DNA of 64,000 nt from Pseudoduganella dura (GCF_009727155.1 NZ_WNWM01000002.1:5456001-5520000); one strand, 5' to 3'. Counted from the stretch's first letter, positions 46,828 through 56,300 are shown. Notes: generated from the letters alone by a model not told the origin. Program-made: numbers and translations.

Positions 46828-49073
46828 TGATACCGGTAGTCGAAGCGCACGCCATAGGTGCGCGGCGCGCCCGGTACCGACATGCCGAAGCTGTCGATGG
46901 TGGCCGGCGCGATCCTGTTGCCGAGGTTATGGCCATACGCGGACAGGGTCCACGGCGCGTCGTCCGGATGCCAGGCCAGCGTGGCATCCACGGTGGTCAT
47001 CGCCGGCACGCGGTACTGCACCAGCTTCGACGGCACGCCGATCATGTAGGCGGCGCTGCGGCGCGCATTGACGCCGCCGCGCACTTCGTGGCCGGCGAAG
47101 CGCACGCGGCGCTCGTAGCCGGCCGCCAGCACGTGCGACGGCGCGCGGTCGAGCTTTTTATCGTTCCACGAGTGGATGCCGTCCGGTGTGTACGACACGT
47201 AGTGCGCATCGAGCAGCGTCAGGCCGTAGCTGAACCGGTCGTCCGCGGTGGCCTGCACCTTGCCGTCCAGTTCCAGCCCGCGCACGCTGGCCACGCCCGC
47301 GTTGGTCGTGATGAAGCGCGGCGCGCCGGCGACGATCGCGTTGCCGGACAGTTGCAGGTTCGTGTAGTCGTACCTGAACGCGGCGGCGTTCAGGCTGGCC
47401 CGCCCGTTCCAGAAGCGCGTCTTCGCGCCCACCTCGATCGATTTCAGCGACTCCGGCTGGTAGAACAGGTAGCCGGGCGCCACGGCCGCCGCGGCCGGGC
47501 AGGCCACGCCCAGCGTCGTGCCGGCGGCGCAGCCGTCGTTGAAGCCGCCGGCCTTGTAGCCGGTGGCGATCGTGCCGTACACGAACGTCGACGGCGCCAG
47601 GTCGTAGTCGAGGCCCAGCCGCCAGGTGCGCTTGTCGGTCTCGATCCGCGCGGCGTTCGGCAACTGGAAGTCGGTGGCCGGGTTGAACACGGGGCCCTGC
47701 TGGAAGCTGGTGGCGCCCACGCGCGATTTTTCATCCTGCGTGTAGCGCAGGCCGGCGGTGGCGCGCAGCCGGTCCATGACACGGTACGTCAGCTGGCCGA
47801 ACGCGGCGCGGCTTTTCGCCACCGTGGGATCGGTGGGGAACGCATAGTATGGCGTCAGGCCGATCGGCACGAGGTCGCGGAACACGTAGTTCGAGTGGGA
47901 GCGTTCGTCGAACCAGTACAGGCCGGCCTGCGCCGACAATGCCCCGGTGCCGTTCGTGGCCACGCGCAGCTCGTGCGAATCCTGCCGCTGGCCGCCGGTG
48001 AAGTTCTGGCGCACGCCGAGCGTGGCCGTTGGCGCCACGCGGTAGATATAGTTGGTGAGGAAATCCAGGTCGAACTTGCGGTGCGCGCCCAGGTAGGACA
48101 GCGTGACCGGCCCCAGGTCCCACGTGAACTCGGCGCTGATGCCCGACGCGCGGTTATGCGCCCAGCCCTGTTCCGGCCTGCCGTTGCGCGGCCTGAAGCC
48201 GTTCGTCAGCCGTTCGCCTGCGGGGGCGCCGTACCACACCGGGTTGCCGCGGTCGGCGTTGCGGAAGAAGTTGTTGTCGGAGACGAAACCGTCGGGATTG
48301 TAGTCGTTGGTGCTGTGATCGATGCGCAGCAGCAGCGAAGCGGTGTCGCCGAGCGCCGCCCTGGCCGACAGGCGGGCGGTGCGGATATCGGCATCCAGGC
48401 CCAGCGTGTGCCCCGTACCCTGGCCATTGCGCAGGTAGGAGTCGTGGCGGCCGGTGGCCACGGCGGCGCGCAGCGCCAGCCAGTCGTTGACCGGCACGTT
48501 CAGCATGCCGTTCGCCTTGCGGCTGCGGTAGTTCCCGGCATCCGCGCCGAACGCGGCTTCCAGCTTGCGCGTCGGCGCGTGCGAGATCACGTTGACGACG
48601 CCGGCGGTGGTGTTGCGGCCGTACAGCGTGCCCTGCGGGCCGCGCAACACTTCGATGCGGTCGACGTCGAGCAGCAGCCCGTTCTGGTTCTGCGGGCGGG
48701 CGATGTAGATCCCGTCGAGCATGAAGGCGGCGGACGGGTCGCCCTTGTCGGTGGCGTCCGAGTTCGACACGCCGCGGATCGTGATCCTCAGGCCGTCGGC
48801 GGCACCGTCGAGGTGCACGTTCGGCAGGCGCTTGGCCAGTTCGGCCGGCGTGTCGAAGCCGGCGGAGCGCAGCGCGTCGCCGGATACCACGCTCATCGCC
48901 ACCGGTGTCTTCGATTCGGGCGACGTGGTGCGCTGCGCGGTGACGAGCACTTCCTGGATCTGCGATGCCGTGGATGGCGCGTCCTGCGCATGCGCGGCAT
49001 TGCTTGAAAAACTGGAACAGGCAGCGGCCACCAGGCCGGCCAGCAAAACGGGGGCTCCGCGACGATCTCGCAT
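46824..49073 (-). CDS. TonB-dependent receptor heading the CruF/MpaB operon
   Basis: The start MRDRRGAPVLLAGLVAAACS, preceded by GAGAGAGAAG, gives 749 residues with a signal peptide ending near AHAQ. The plug (about 30-165) has VLVTAQRTTSPESKTPVAMSV, RLPNVHLDGAADGLRITIRG and RIEVLRGPQGTLYGRNTTAGVVNVIS; the barrel ends APRTYGVRFDYRYQ. This is the FecA-like group with many members of unknown ligand. Its stop overlaps the CruF-like start, so the receptor and isoprenoid-type enzymes are made together, hinting at a hydrophobic terpenoid or carotenoid ligand. It diverges from another receptor gene across 279 bases. Confidence 0.92.
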   Translation of the reverse strand: MRDRRGAPVLLAGLVAAACSSFSSNAAHAQDAPSTASQIQEVLVTAQRTTSPESKTPVAMSVVSGDALRSAGFDTPAELAKRLPNVHLDGAADGLRITIRGVSNSDATDKGDPSAAFMLDGIYIARPQNQNGLLLDVDRIEVLRGPQGTLYGRNTTAGVVNVISHAPTRKLEAAFGADAGNYRSRKANGMLNVPVNDWLALRAAVATGRHDSYLRNGQGTGHTLGLDADIRTARLSARAALGDTASLLLRIDHSTNDYNPDGFVSDNNFFRNADRGNPVWYGAPAGERLTNGFRPRNGRPEQGWAHNRASGISAEFTWDLGPVTLSYLGAHRKFDLDFLTNYIYRVAPTATLGVRQNFTGGQRQDSHELRVATNGTGALSAQAGLYWFDERSHSNYVFRDLVPIGLTPYYAFPTDPTVAKSRAAFGQLTYRVMDRLRATAGLRYTQDEKSRVGATSFQQGPVFNPATDFQLPNAARIETDKRTWRLGLDYDLAPSTFVYGTIATGYKAGGFNDGCAAGTTLGVACPAAAAVAPGYLFYQPESLKSIEVGAKTRFWNGRASLNAAAFRYDYTNLQLSGNAIVAGAPRFITTNAGVASVRGLELDGKVQATADDRFSYGLTLLDAHYVSYTPDGIHSWNDKKLDRAPSHVLAAGYERRVRFAGHEVRGGVNARRSAAYMIGVPSKLVQYRVPAMTTVDATLAWHPDDAPWTLSAYGHNLGNRIAPATIDSFGMSVPGAPRTYGVRFDYRYQ

Positions 49074-49352
49074 TACTTCTCTCTCAGGTGAATCCGCACC
49101 GCGCATGGTCAGATTGTTAATTTTCGTTGCGGTACAGTTAAAACAACCCGCAAGTCTATCAGTTCGCATTGCAGAGTAATAGTGGGTTGCTATCAGGGAA
49201 GATACCGACGCATGTTTTTGTCGCCACGCGGCCACGCCGGCGTGCATGCAGGGGCGGCTGTCATGGCGGCGTCATATCCGGTCTTTACCATCCGGCACAG
49301 TTTTCATTTGATTAACTTCGTCGTGCCAACCAATTGTCCGAGAAAGACTCCG

Positions 49353-51596
49353 ATGCGCCAGCCTTCGTTCCAACTCCGCCTGAAACCCCTGTGCCTGTCG
49401 CTGCTGGCCGCGCTGCCCGCGTTCGCCCATGCGGCCGACCCGGCGCCCGATCCGGCGGGCGCGCCGCCGATGGCGATCGTGGAAGTGACGGGCACGGGGC
49501 AGTCGCGGCAGGTGCAGAACATCACCCGCGCCGACCTGCAGCAGGCAACGCCCGGCACCAGCCCTTTGAAGACGCTGGAAAAACTGCCCGGCGTGAGTTT
49601 CCAGTCGGCCGACCCGTTCGGCAGCTATGAATGGTCGACGCGCTTTTCGATCCGCGGCTTCAACCAGAACCAGCTCGGCTTCACGCTCGACGATATCCCG
49701 CTGGGCGACATGAGCTACGGGAACAACAACGGCCTGCACATCTCGCGGGCGATCTCGTCCGAGAACATCGGCCGTGTCGCCGTGTCGCAGGGGGCCGGCG
49801 CGCTCGGCACCGCGTCCACCAGCAACCTGGGCGGCACGGTGCAGTTCGTCACGCTGGGCCCGGCGAGCGAGCAGGGCATCACCGCCGCGCAAACGCTGGG
49901 CAGCGACGACACGGCGCGCACCTTCGTGCGGTTCGACAGCGGCGAATTCGCCGGCGGCACGAGGTTCTACATCAGCGGCACGCGCATGCGTTCCGAAAAA
50001 TGGAAAGGCGCCGGCCCGCAGGACCAGGACCAGTTCAACAGCAAGGTCGAGCGCCGCATCGGCGAGCACACGCTGTCGGCGTTCTTCAATTACTCGGACC
50101 GCCGCGAAGTGGACTACCAGGACCTGTCGCTGGAAAGCGCGAACCGCCTGGGCATGGACTGGGACAACTACTACCCGGACTGGCAGCGCGCCGTCAACGC
50201 TGCCAAGGGCGTCTACAGCGGCGGGGTCAACAGCCTGGACGACGCCTACTACCTGGGCCAGGGCCTGCGCAAGGACAAGCTGGCCGGCGCCGCGCTCGAC
50301 CTGCAGCTCACGCCGGCGCTGGCCGCCAAGCTCACCGGCTACCACCACGGCAACGAAGGGCAGGGCCACTGGTACACCCCGTACACGCCCACCTCCGCCG
50401 CGGTGCCGATCTCGATCCGCACCACCGAATACACGATCAGCCGCAACGGCCTGCTGGGCGACGGGACATGGGAGCTCGGCATGCACACGCTGAACGCCGG
50501 CTTCTGGGCCGAGCGCAGCAAGCACGTGCTGACGCGTAATTTCTATGCGGCGACCGATGGGCGCTACATCGACGACTTCCTGCGCGATCCGATGAGCACG
50601 GGCTTCCTGCAGTCGTTCGTCACCGATACCCGCCAGTTCCACCTGCAGGATACGGTTGCGTTGCTGGACGGCCGCCTGAAGCTCAACTTCGGCTTCAAGA
50701 GCCCGAAGGTGGAGATCGATGCGCGCACGTTCGTCGGCGACCGGGCCGACGGCTCGATCACGGCCAGGAAATCGTTCCTGCCGCAGGCGGGCGTCACGTA
50801 CCAGCTGTCGCGCAACGACGAACTGTTCGCCTCTGGCGCGAAGAACATGCGTTCGTACCAGCCGGGCGTGAACGGGCCGTTCTCGCAGACCCGCGCCGGC
50901 TACGCGCTGTCGATCGCGAACCTGAAGCCGGAAACGTCGACCACGTTCGACCTGGGCATGCGGTTCAAGCGCAGGATGGGAGAACAGCAACTGGAGGGCT
51001 CCGTCGCCCTGTACCACTCGAAATTCGACGACCGCCAGCTGGGCATCGCCACCTGCGCCGGCATCGTCGGCTGCGCCGGCACGATCGTCAACGTGGGCGA
51101 GGTCGCCACGCGCGGACTGGAAGCGCTGGCGGTGTGGAAGATCTCGCCGGCGCTGTCGTGGTTCAACACGTTCACGTACAACGATTCCACCTACGAATCG
51201 AACTACACGGACAATGGCAGGCTGGTCGCCACCGACGGCAAGCAGGTCGTCGACGCGCCGAAGAAGATGTTCAACACCGAGCTGGCGTACGACGCCAACG
51301 GCTTCTTCGCGCGGCTGGGCGCCAAGTACACGGACAAGCGCTACTACACCTACCTGAACGACAATTCGGTACCGTCGTACGTGGTGGCCAACCTGTCCGG
51401 CGGCTACCGGCTCGGCTCCGCCGGCATGCTGAAGGACCTGACCCTGCAGGTCAACGTGACCAACCTGTTCGACAAGGACTACTTCGGCACCATCGGTTCG
51501 AACGGCTTCTCGGCTTCGGACCCGCAGGGCACGTCGATGACCTTGCTGAACGGCGCGCCGCGGCAGGTGTTCGTTACGCTGTCGGGCAAGCTGTAA
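49353..51596 (+). CDS. TonB-dependent receptor
   Basis: The start MRQPSFQLRLKPLCLSLLAA gives 747 residues with a signal peptide cleaved near AHA. The plug (about 45-175) is EVTGTGQSRQVQNITRADLQQATPGTSPLKTLEKLPGV, SIRGFNQNQLGFTLDDIPLG and RVAVSQGAGALGTASTSNLGGTVQ. The barrel shows VNVTNLFDKDYFGTIG and terminates QVFVTLSGKL. It belongs to the receptor group with an SPLKTLEKLPGVSFQSAD plug start, common in Oxalobacteraceae and of unknown ligand. It is a single gene diverging from the CruF-operon receptor; the 279-base gap should carry both promoters, but no strong pair was identified. Confidence 0.92.
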   Translation: MRQPSFQLRLKPLCLSLLAALPAFAHAADPAPDPAGAPPMAIVEVTGTGQSRQVQNITRADLQQATPGTSPLKTLEKLPGVSFQSADPFGSYEWSTRFSIRGFNQNQLGFTLDDIPLGDMSYGNNNGLHISRAISSENIGRVAVSQGAGALGTASTSNLGGTVQFVTLGPASEQGITAAQTLGSDDTARTFVRFDSGEFAGGTRFYISGTRMRSEKWKGAGPQDQDQFNSKVERRIGEHTLSAFFNYSDRREVDYQDLSLESANRLGMDWDNYYPDWQRAVNAAKGVYSGGVNSLDDAYYLGQGLRKDKLAGAALDLQLTPALAAKLTGYHHGNEGQGHWYTPYTPTSAAVPISIRTTEYTISRNGLLGDGTWELGMHTLNAGFWAERSKHVLTRNFYAATDGRYIDDFLRDPMSTGFLQSFVTDTRQFHLQDTVALLDGRLKLNFGFKSPKVEIDARTFVGDRADGSITARKSFLPQAGVTYQLSRNDELFASGAKNMRSYQPGVNGPFSQTRAGYALSIANLKPETSTTFDLGMRFKRRMGEQQLEGSVALYHSKFDDRQLGIATCAGIVGCAGTIVNVGEVATRGLEALAVWKISPALSWFNTFTYNDSTYESNYTDNGRLVATDGKQVVDAPKKMFNTELAYDANGFFARLGAKYTDKRYYTYLNDNSVPSYVVANLSGGYRLGSAGMLKDLTLQVNVTNLFDKDYFGTIGSNGFSASDPQGTSMTLLNGAPRQVFVTLSGKL

Positions 51597-51653
51597 GGAA
51601 CCGCGGGTCATCCCGCTCGCCATTGGTCCTGGAAGACAGTGGCGGCCCGATTC

Positions 51654-51670
51654 CTGCCGGCGCCCGGCAG
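51654..51670. terminator. Short hairpin between convergent TonB receptor and LysR genes
   Basis: CTGCCGG (51654-51660) pairs with CCGGCAG (51664-51670) around CGC, then CAGTTTCG. It may serve both genes; no T run of length is present. Confidence 0.4.
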
Positions 51671-51700
51671 CAGTTTCGAAGGTTCATGGCATGAAGCTGG

Positions 51701-52666
51701 TCACGGCCGTACCTTGCGTGAACGGGCGACGGGTTTGATGTGTTCCTGGACGCTGCCGCCCCGGCTGTCGAGCGCCGCCTTGAAATGCTCGGCAAGGAAG
51801 TCGATGAACGCCCGCGCCCGGATCGGCAGGTTGCGGCGTTCCGGATAATAGGCATACAGGTCCGCGGATGGCAGCTTGAAGTCGGGAAGGACGATCCGCA
51901 GGCGGCCGCTGTCGAGATACCGGGCCAGGTCCCATTCCGACCGGATCAGGATGCCGTGCCCGTCCAGGGCCCAGCCCAGGACGATATCGCCGTCATTGCT
52001 CGACAACATGCCGTGCACCTTCACCACTTCGCTGTGTTCGTGGTGCAGGAAGCGCCAGATACCGTACGCGTCGTCATTCTGGCGATGGATGATGCAGCGG
52101 TGACTGGCCAGGTCGGCCAGCGCCCTGGGCGTTCCGTGGCTTTCCAGGTAGGCCGGCGACGCGCACAGGAACCGCCGGTTCGACATGAGCCGGCGGGCAT
52201 TGAGCCGCTTGTCGGGCAGTTCGCCAAAGCGCACGGCGAGGTCGAATCCGCTCTCGACCAGGTCGACCGGCCTGTCGGTCACTTCGACCAGCACCTCCAC
52301 TTCCGGATAGCGCTTTGCAAATTCCGAGACCAGCGGCGCAATGGATGTGCGGCCGAAGTTCAGGGTCGCATTCACGCGCAGCAGGCCGCGTGGCAGCGCG
52401 CGCCCCTGCGACACGGCATCTTCCATCTCCCTGACGTCGGCCAGGATGCGCGTGGCGTGCTGCAGGTAGGTCTCGCCCTCGCTTGTCAGGCTGAGATTGC
52501 GGGTGGTGCGGTTCAGCAGGCGCACGCCCAGGCGGCTTTCCAGCATGGCGAGCCGCTTGGTTGCGGCCGGCGGAGTCAGGTCGATGGCGCGCGCGGCCGC
52601 CGACAGGCTGCCCAGCCGCGCGATCAGCACGAAAAGATGCATGTCCGATGTCAGGTCATTCTTCAC
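51701..52666 (-). CDS. LysR-family regulator of the tartrate locus (DmlR-like)
   Basis: The 321-residue product has a LysR winged HTH (residues 1-65: LGSLSAAARAIDLTPPAATKRLAMLE) and an effector domain with the DmlR-like blocks LLNRTTRNLSLTSEGETYLQHATRIL, DLAVRFGELPDKRLNARRL and FLCASPAYLESHGTP. The C-terminus is slightly long and basic. It diverges from tarD across 111 bases, the classical arrangement for a LysR gene controlling its neighbour. DmlR in E. coli governs D-malate use, which fits a 2-hydroxy-dicarboxylate effector such as tartrate (inferred). Confidence 0.9.
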   Translation of the reverse strand: MKNDLTSDMHLFVLIARLGSLSAAARAIDLTPPAATKRLAMLESRLGVRLLNRTTRNLSLTSEGETYLQHATRILADVREMEDAVSQGRALPRGLLRVNATLNFGRTSIAPLVSEFAKRYPEVEVLVEVTDRPVDLVESGFDLAVRFGELPDKRLNARRLMSNRRFLCASPAYLESHGTPRALADLASHRCIIHRQNDDAYGIWRFLHHEHSEVVKVHGMLSSNDGDIVLGWALDGHGILIRSEWDLARYLDSGRLRIVLPDFKLPSADLYAYYPERRNLPIRARAFIDFLAEHFKAALDSRGGSVQEHIKPVARSRKVRP

Positions 52667-52777
52667 ATGTTTTCACTTGTCAAATAAATCCAGGGAAATT
52701 ATAGGCCGCCTTTCCGGGATTAATCTACGTTCTCCCAATATCTGTCGCGAGCAAAGCGACGCTTCCAGGAGACTCGC

Positions 52778-53944
52778 ATGAGAATCGTAGAAATCCGTGA
52801 ACAAACCCTCCCCATCAGCTCGCCGATCCGCAATGCGTACATCGATTTCAGCAAGATGACACTGAGCCTGGTCGCCGTGATCACCGACGTGATCCGCGAC
52901 GGCAAGCCCGTGATCGGATACGGCTTCAATTCGAACGGGCGCTACGGCCAGGGCAAGCTGATGCGCGAGCGCTTCATCCCGCGCATCATGGAGGCCGACC
53001 CGGCTTCGCTGGTCGACGACGCCGGCACCAACCTCGATCCGCACAGGATCTGGAACTGCATGTTCACCAACGAAAAGCCGGGCGGCCATGGCGAGCGGTC
53101 GGTGGCGATCGGCACGATCGACATGGCGGTCTGGGATGCGGTGGCCAAGATCGAAGGCAAGCCGCTGTTCCAGCTGCTGGCCGACCGCTACGGCAACGGC
53201 ACGCCGGACCGCAAGATCTTCGTCTACGCGGCCGGCGGCTACTACTATCCGGGCCAGGACCACCGGAAGCTCAAGGACGAGATGCGCAGCTACATCGACC
53301 GTGGCTACACGGTGGTCAAGAAGAAGATCGGCGGCGCCTCGCTGGACGAAGACCTGCGCCGCATCGATTCGATCCTGTCCGTGCTGGGCGATGGCCAGAA
53401 GCTGGCGGTCGACGCCAACGGCCGCTTCGACCTCGACACCGCCGTCATGTACGCCAAGGCGCTGTCGCAATACGACCTGTTCTGGTACGAGGAACCGGGC
53501 GACCCGCTGGACTTCGAGCTGCAGGCCACGCTGCGCAATTATTACAAGAACCCGATGGCGACCGGCGAAGACCTGTTCTCGATGCAGGACGCGCGCAACC
53601 TCATCCGCTATGGCGGCATGCGCGCCGACCGCGACTGGCTGCAGTTCGATTGCGCCCTGTCCTACGGCCTGGTGGAATACCTGCGCACGCTCGACATGCT
53701 GCGCGAGCATGGCTGGTCGCCGAAGCGCTGCATTCCGCACGGCGGCCACCAGATGTCGCTCAATATCGCGGCCGGCCTGGGCCTGGGCGGCAACGAATCC
53801 TACCCCGACCTGTTCCAGCCGTTCGGCGGCTTCCCGGACGGCGTGGCCGTCGACAACGGCTACATCACCATGCCGGACCTGCCGGGCATCGGCTTCGAAG
53901 GCAAGGCGGACCTGTTCGCGGAAATGCAAAAACTGTCGGCCTGA
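52778..53944 (+). CDS. tarD: D-tartrate dehydratase (enolase superfamily)
   Basis: The 388-residue product closely follows the remembered sequence of Bradyrhizobium D-tartrate dehydratase over its whole length: SSPIRNAYIDFSKMTLSLVA, GYGFNSNGRYGQG, NEKPGGHGERSVA, FVYAAGGYYYPG. Active-site residues are kept: the KxK element at 181-183, metal ligands D212, E238/E239 and E264, and the H321/H324 region IPHGGHQMSLN. It removes water from D-tartrate to give oxaloacetate, using Mg2+, in the cytoplasm. It is followed by a DctA-type carrier gene and preceded by a divergent LysR gene, giving a complete uptake, catabolism and control set. Confidence 0.92.
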   Translation: MRIVEIREQTLPISSPIRNAYIDFSKMTLSLVAVITDVIRDGKPVIGYGFNSNGRYGQGKLMRERFIPRIMEADPASLVDDAGTNLDPHRIWNCMFTNEKPGGHGERSVAIGTIDMAVWDAVAKIEGKPLFQLLADRYGNGTPDRKIFVYAAGGYYYPGQDHRKLKDEMRSYIDRGYTVVKKKIGGASLDEDLRRIDSILSVLGDGQKLAVDANGRFDLDTAVMYAKALSQYDLFWYEEPGDPLDFELQATLRNYYKNPMATGEDLFSMQDARNLIRYGGMRADRDWLQFDCALSYGLVEYLRTLDMLREHGWSPKRCIPHGGHQMSLNIAAGLGLGGNESYPDLFQPFGGFPDGVAVDNGYITMPDLPGIGFEGKADLFAEMQKLSA

Positions 53945-54115
53945 GCGCCTCGCGGCCCCGACGCCTACCCAGAAGAGGCGTGGCCGCAAGCAACCCCATC
54001 GAAAGGACCGTGACCATCCGGGCGGCGCCGCCAGGCGCCCCGCCACGGTCGCGCCTGTCCATCGGCAGTCCGCAGTACGAAACGCAGTACAAACGATTCG
54101 CAACAGGAGACAGCC

Positions 54116-55453
54116 ATGCGATCCACCTTCCTCGGAAAGTCCCTTTCCAAACTCTATGTCCAGGTCCTGATTGCCATTGTCCTAGGCATCACGCTCGGCC
54201 ACTTCATGCCGGACCTGGGGGCCCAGCTCAAGCCCCTCGGCGATCTTTTCATCAAGCTGATCAAGATGCTGCTGGCGCCGATCATCTTCGCCTCCATCGT
54301 CGTCGGCATCGCCCGCATGAACAATGTCCATGAAGCGGGCCGCGTGGGCATCAAGGCAGTGCTGTATTTCGAGGTTGCTTCCACCCTCGCGCTGGCCATC
54401 GGGCTCATCGTCGTCAACGTGTTCCAGCCCGGCGTCGGCATGAACATCGATCCCGCGCATATCGACGGCTCTTCGGTAGCCACCTATGCCAAGCGGGCGG
54501 AGCAGCAGGGCGGCGCGTTCGACTTCGTCCTGAACATGGTGCCCAACAGCGTCGTCGGCGCCTTTGCCGCAGGCGAAATGCTGCCGATTATCTTCTTTTC
54601 CCTGCTGTTCGCCATCGCGCTGGCCCGCGCCGGCAAGCAGGTCGAACCCTTCGTCGACATGCTCGACCAGTTCCTGCAAGGGATGTTCGGCGTCGTGCGC
54701 ATCGCCATGTATGTCGCGCCGCTGGGCGCCTTCGGGGGCATGGCCTTCACGGTCGGGAAATACGGCATCGGCACGCTGGCATCGTTCGGCCAGCTGATTC
54801 TCTGCCTGTACCTGACATCCGCCGTCTTCATTGTCCTCGTCCTGGGCATTGTCATGCGTACGTGCGGCCTCTCGCTGTTCAAGTTCATGCGCTATATCAA
54901 GGACGAACTGCTGGTGACGCTCGGTACCGCATCGACGGAGGCGGTATTGCCGCAAATGCTCGTCAAGCTGGAAATGCTGGGCATCCCGAAACCGGTCGTT
55001 GGCCTGGTGCTGCCGACCGGCTATGCCTTCAATGCCGATGGCACGGCGATCTACCTGACGATGGCATCCATCTTCATCGCCCAGGCCATGAACATCGACC
55101 TGACGTTGTGGGACCAGCTGGTGCTGCTGGGCGTGTTGCTGTTCACCTCGAAAGGGTCGGCCGGCGTGGCCGGCGCCGGCTTCGTGGCGCTGGCCGCCAC
55201 GCTGGCATCGATGCACAAGATTCCCGTCGAAGGGCTGGTGCTGCTGCTCGGTGTCGACCGTTTCCTCAACGAAGCCCGCGCCGTGACGAACCTGGTGGGC
55301 AATGGCGTGGCCACGGTGGTGGTGGCGCGCTGGGAGGGCGCCATCGACATGAAACAGGCCAGGGCCGTTCTCGATCGCGGCGCGGCATTCGGCGACGGGC
55401 AGTCCGGTGCCGTACCGGAGTCGATTGCTCCGGTAGCGCGCATGCCGAATTGA
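54116..55453 (+). CDS. DctA-type dicarboxylate:cation symporter
   Basis: The 445-residue inner-membrane protein of the SLC1/DAACS family has all the expected motifs: an N-terminal helix QVLIAIVLGITLGHFMPDLG, the serine-rich hairpin replaced by GTASTEAVLPQM (DctA: GTSSSE), PTGYAFNADGTAIYLTMASIF, and NLVGNGVATVVVARWEG at the end. AGGAGA precedes the ATG. The family moves C4-dicarboxylates with protons or sodium; next to tarD it most likely imports tartrate. The 171-base gap from tarD holds an imperfect GC-rich hairpin without T-tract, so partial read-through is likely. Confidence 0.9.
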   Translation: MRSTFLGKSLSKLYVQVLIAIVLGITLGHFMPDLGAQLKPLGDLFIKLIKMLLAPIIFASIVVGIARMNNVHEAGRVGIKAVLYFEVASTLALAIGLIVVNVFQPGVGMNIDPAHIDGSSVATYAKRAEQQGGAFDFVLNMVPNSVVGAFAAGEMLPIIFFSLLFAIALARAGKQVEPFVDMLDQFLQGMFGVVRIAMYVAPLGAFGGMAFTVGKYGIGTLASFGQLILCLYLTSAVFIVLVLGIVMRTCGLSLFKFMRYIKDELLVTLGTASTEAVLPQMLVKLEMLGIPKPVVGLVLPTGYAFNADGTAIYLTMASIFIAQAMNIDLTLWDQLVLLGVLLFTSKGSAGVAGAGFVALAATLASMHKIPVEGLVLLLGVDRFLNEARAVTNLVGNGVATVVVARWEGAIDMKQARAVLDRGAAFGDGQSGAVPESIAPVARMPN

Positions 55454-55501
55454 TGCCGGCCGTTCGCGGCTGCCTCATCCACGACCTGAAACAAGGCTGG
55501 A

Positions 55502-55700
55502 CATGACCTCCGAAACATCCACGACATCTCCTGCAACCTGTTGAAGGTGGCGGCCGGGAACAATATCGCCATCGGTCCGATCCTGCCCGGTGCGGCACGG
55601 CCGGTGCCTGACCTGGCGCCGTCGGCGACGGTACGCCGGATCGTCGACATGACGGCGCTGCTGGTGGCCGCCATCGGCGTGGGCAGGGACGACGGCAGGC
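55502..55700 (+). pseudogene. 3' remnant of an NADP-malic enzyme gene (phosphotransacetylase-like domain)
   Basis: An open frame encodes RNIHDISCNLLKVAAGNNIA followed by IGPILPGAARPV and PSATVRRIVDMTALLV. This matches the C-terminal block of MaeB-type malic enzymes and phosphate acetyltransferases (usually GPILLGAAKPVHILTPSATVRRIVNMTAL). No ATG, ribosome site or upstream family sequence is present, and beyond about 55690 the similarity ends. Over 90% of the gene is missing. The 357-base gap (55454-55810) otherwise contains nothing recognisable. A malic enzyme would fit the neighbouring C4-dicarboxylate locus. Confidence 0.65.
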
Positions 55701-55810
55701 ACCGACCCGGCCGACCGGCTGGCCAGGAAGACCACTGCCGATGCGATTTCGTGGCCGACCCGTCATGGACCTGCCTTGCCGGCACCTGCTGGCTGGCAAG
55801 GCCACTCCGT

Positions 55811-56221
55811 TCAGGCCGACGGCCCGGCCACCTCCACCTTGCCGAAGAAGCCATATTGCAGGCTGGCCGCGATGCGCTTCGCCACCACCAGCAGCTCGTC
55901 CGCCACGGGCGCCTCGAACAGGCGGCGCGCGGTGGCGTCGAACAGGTCGAGCCAGCGCTGGAAGTGTTGTGGCGTCACGCCTTCCAGCGTCATGTGCTTG
56001 CCGTAAACATTGCCCTGGAAGGGCGGGGCACCGGCGGCGCGGCCCAGCATGACGTCGCTCCAGAACGCCACCATCCGCACCAGGTGCGCGTCCCAGTCGT
56101 CGCCGATCCGGGGGCCGAACACGGCGGCCAGCAGCGGATCGCGCCGCACGTCGGCATAGAATTCGTGGACCAGGCGGGTGAGCGACGCGTGATCGGGGGA
56201 GGGATTCAGGGCGGGTTCCAT
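55811..56221 (-). CDS. Group III truncated hemoglobin
   Basis: The start MEPALNPSPDHASLTRLVHEFYADVRRDP gives 136 residues, the usual length. Group III features are visible: FWSDVMLGRAAGAPPFQGNV, the proximal-His segment YGKHMTLEGVTPQHFQRWL, and the absence of the Gly-Gly motifs of groups I and II. It binds O2 or NO at a b-type heme in the cytoplasm; in other bacteria group III globins are linked to microaerobic growth or NO handling. It diverges from the MATE pump gene across a symmetric promoter palindrome. Confidence 0.88.
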   Translation of the reverse strand: MEPALNPSPDHASLTRLVHEFYADVRRDPLLAAVFGPRIGDDWDAHLVRMVAFWSDVMLGRAAGAPPFQGNVYGKHMTLEGVTPQHFQRWLDLFDATARRLFEAPVADELLVVAKRIAASLQYGFFGKVEVAGPSA

Positions 56222-56246
56222 GACAGGGCGGAGAAATCGGTGGAAA

Positions 56247-56284
56247 CCGCCATTGTAGTGCGCCCGAACCACGTACAATGGCGG
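56247..56284. promoter_or_regulatory. Symmetric divergent promoter region (globin / MATE)
   Basis: CCGCCATTGTA (56247-56257) and TACAATGGCGG (56274-56284) form a perfect 11-bp inverted repeat 16 bases apart. Each arm contains TACAAT in the outward direction, a good -10 box. The plus-strand start would lie about 15 bases before the MATE ATG (56301) with little room for a leader. Confidence 0.55.
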
Positions 56285-56300
56285 ATTCCCTGCGCCCGCC

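Noticed and set aside
46824..51596. Treating the two divergent TonB receptors as a duplicated pair
   Set aside because: Their plug domains differ strongly (RIEVLRGPQGTLYGRNTTAG versus RVAVSQGAGALGTASTSNLG), and only one belongs to the CruF/MpaB operon.
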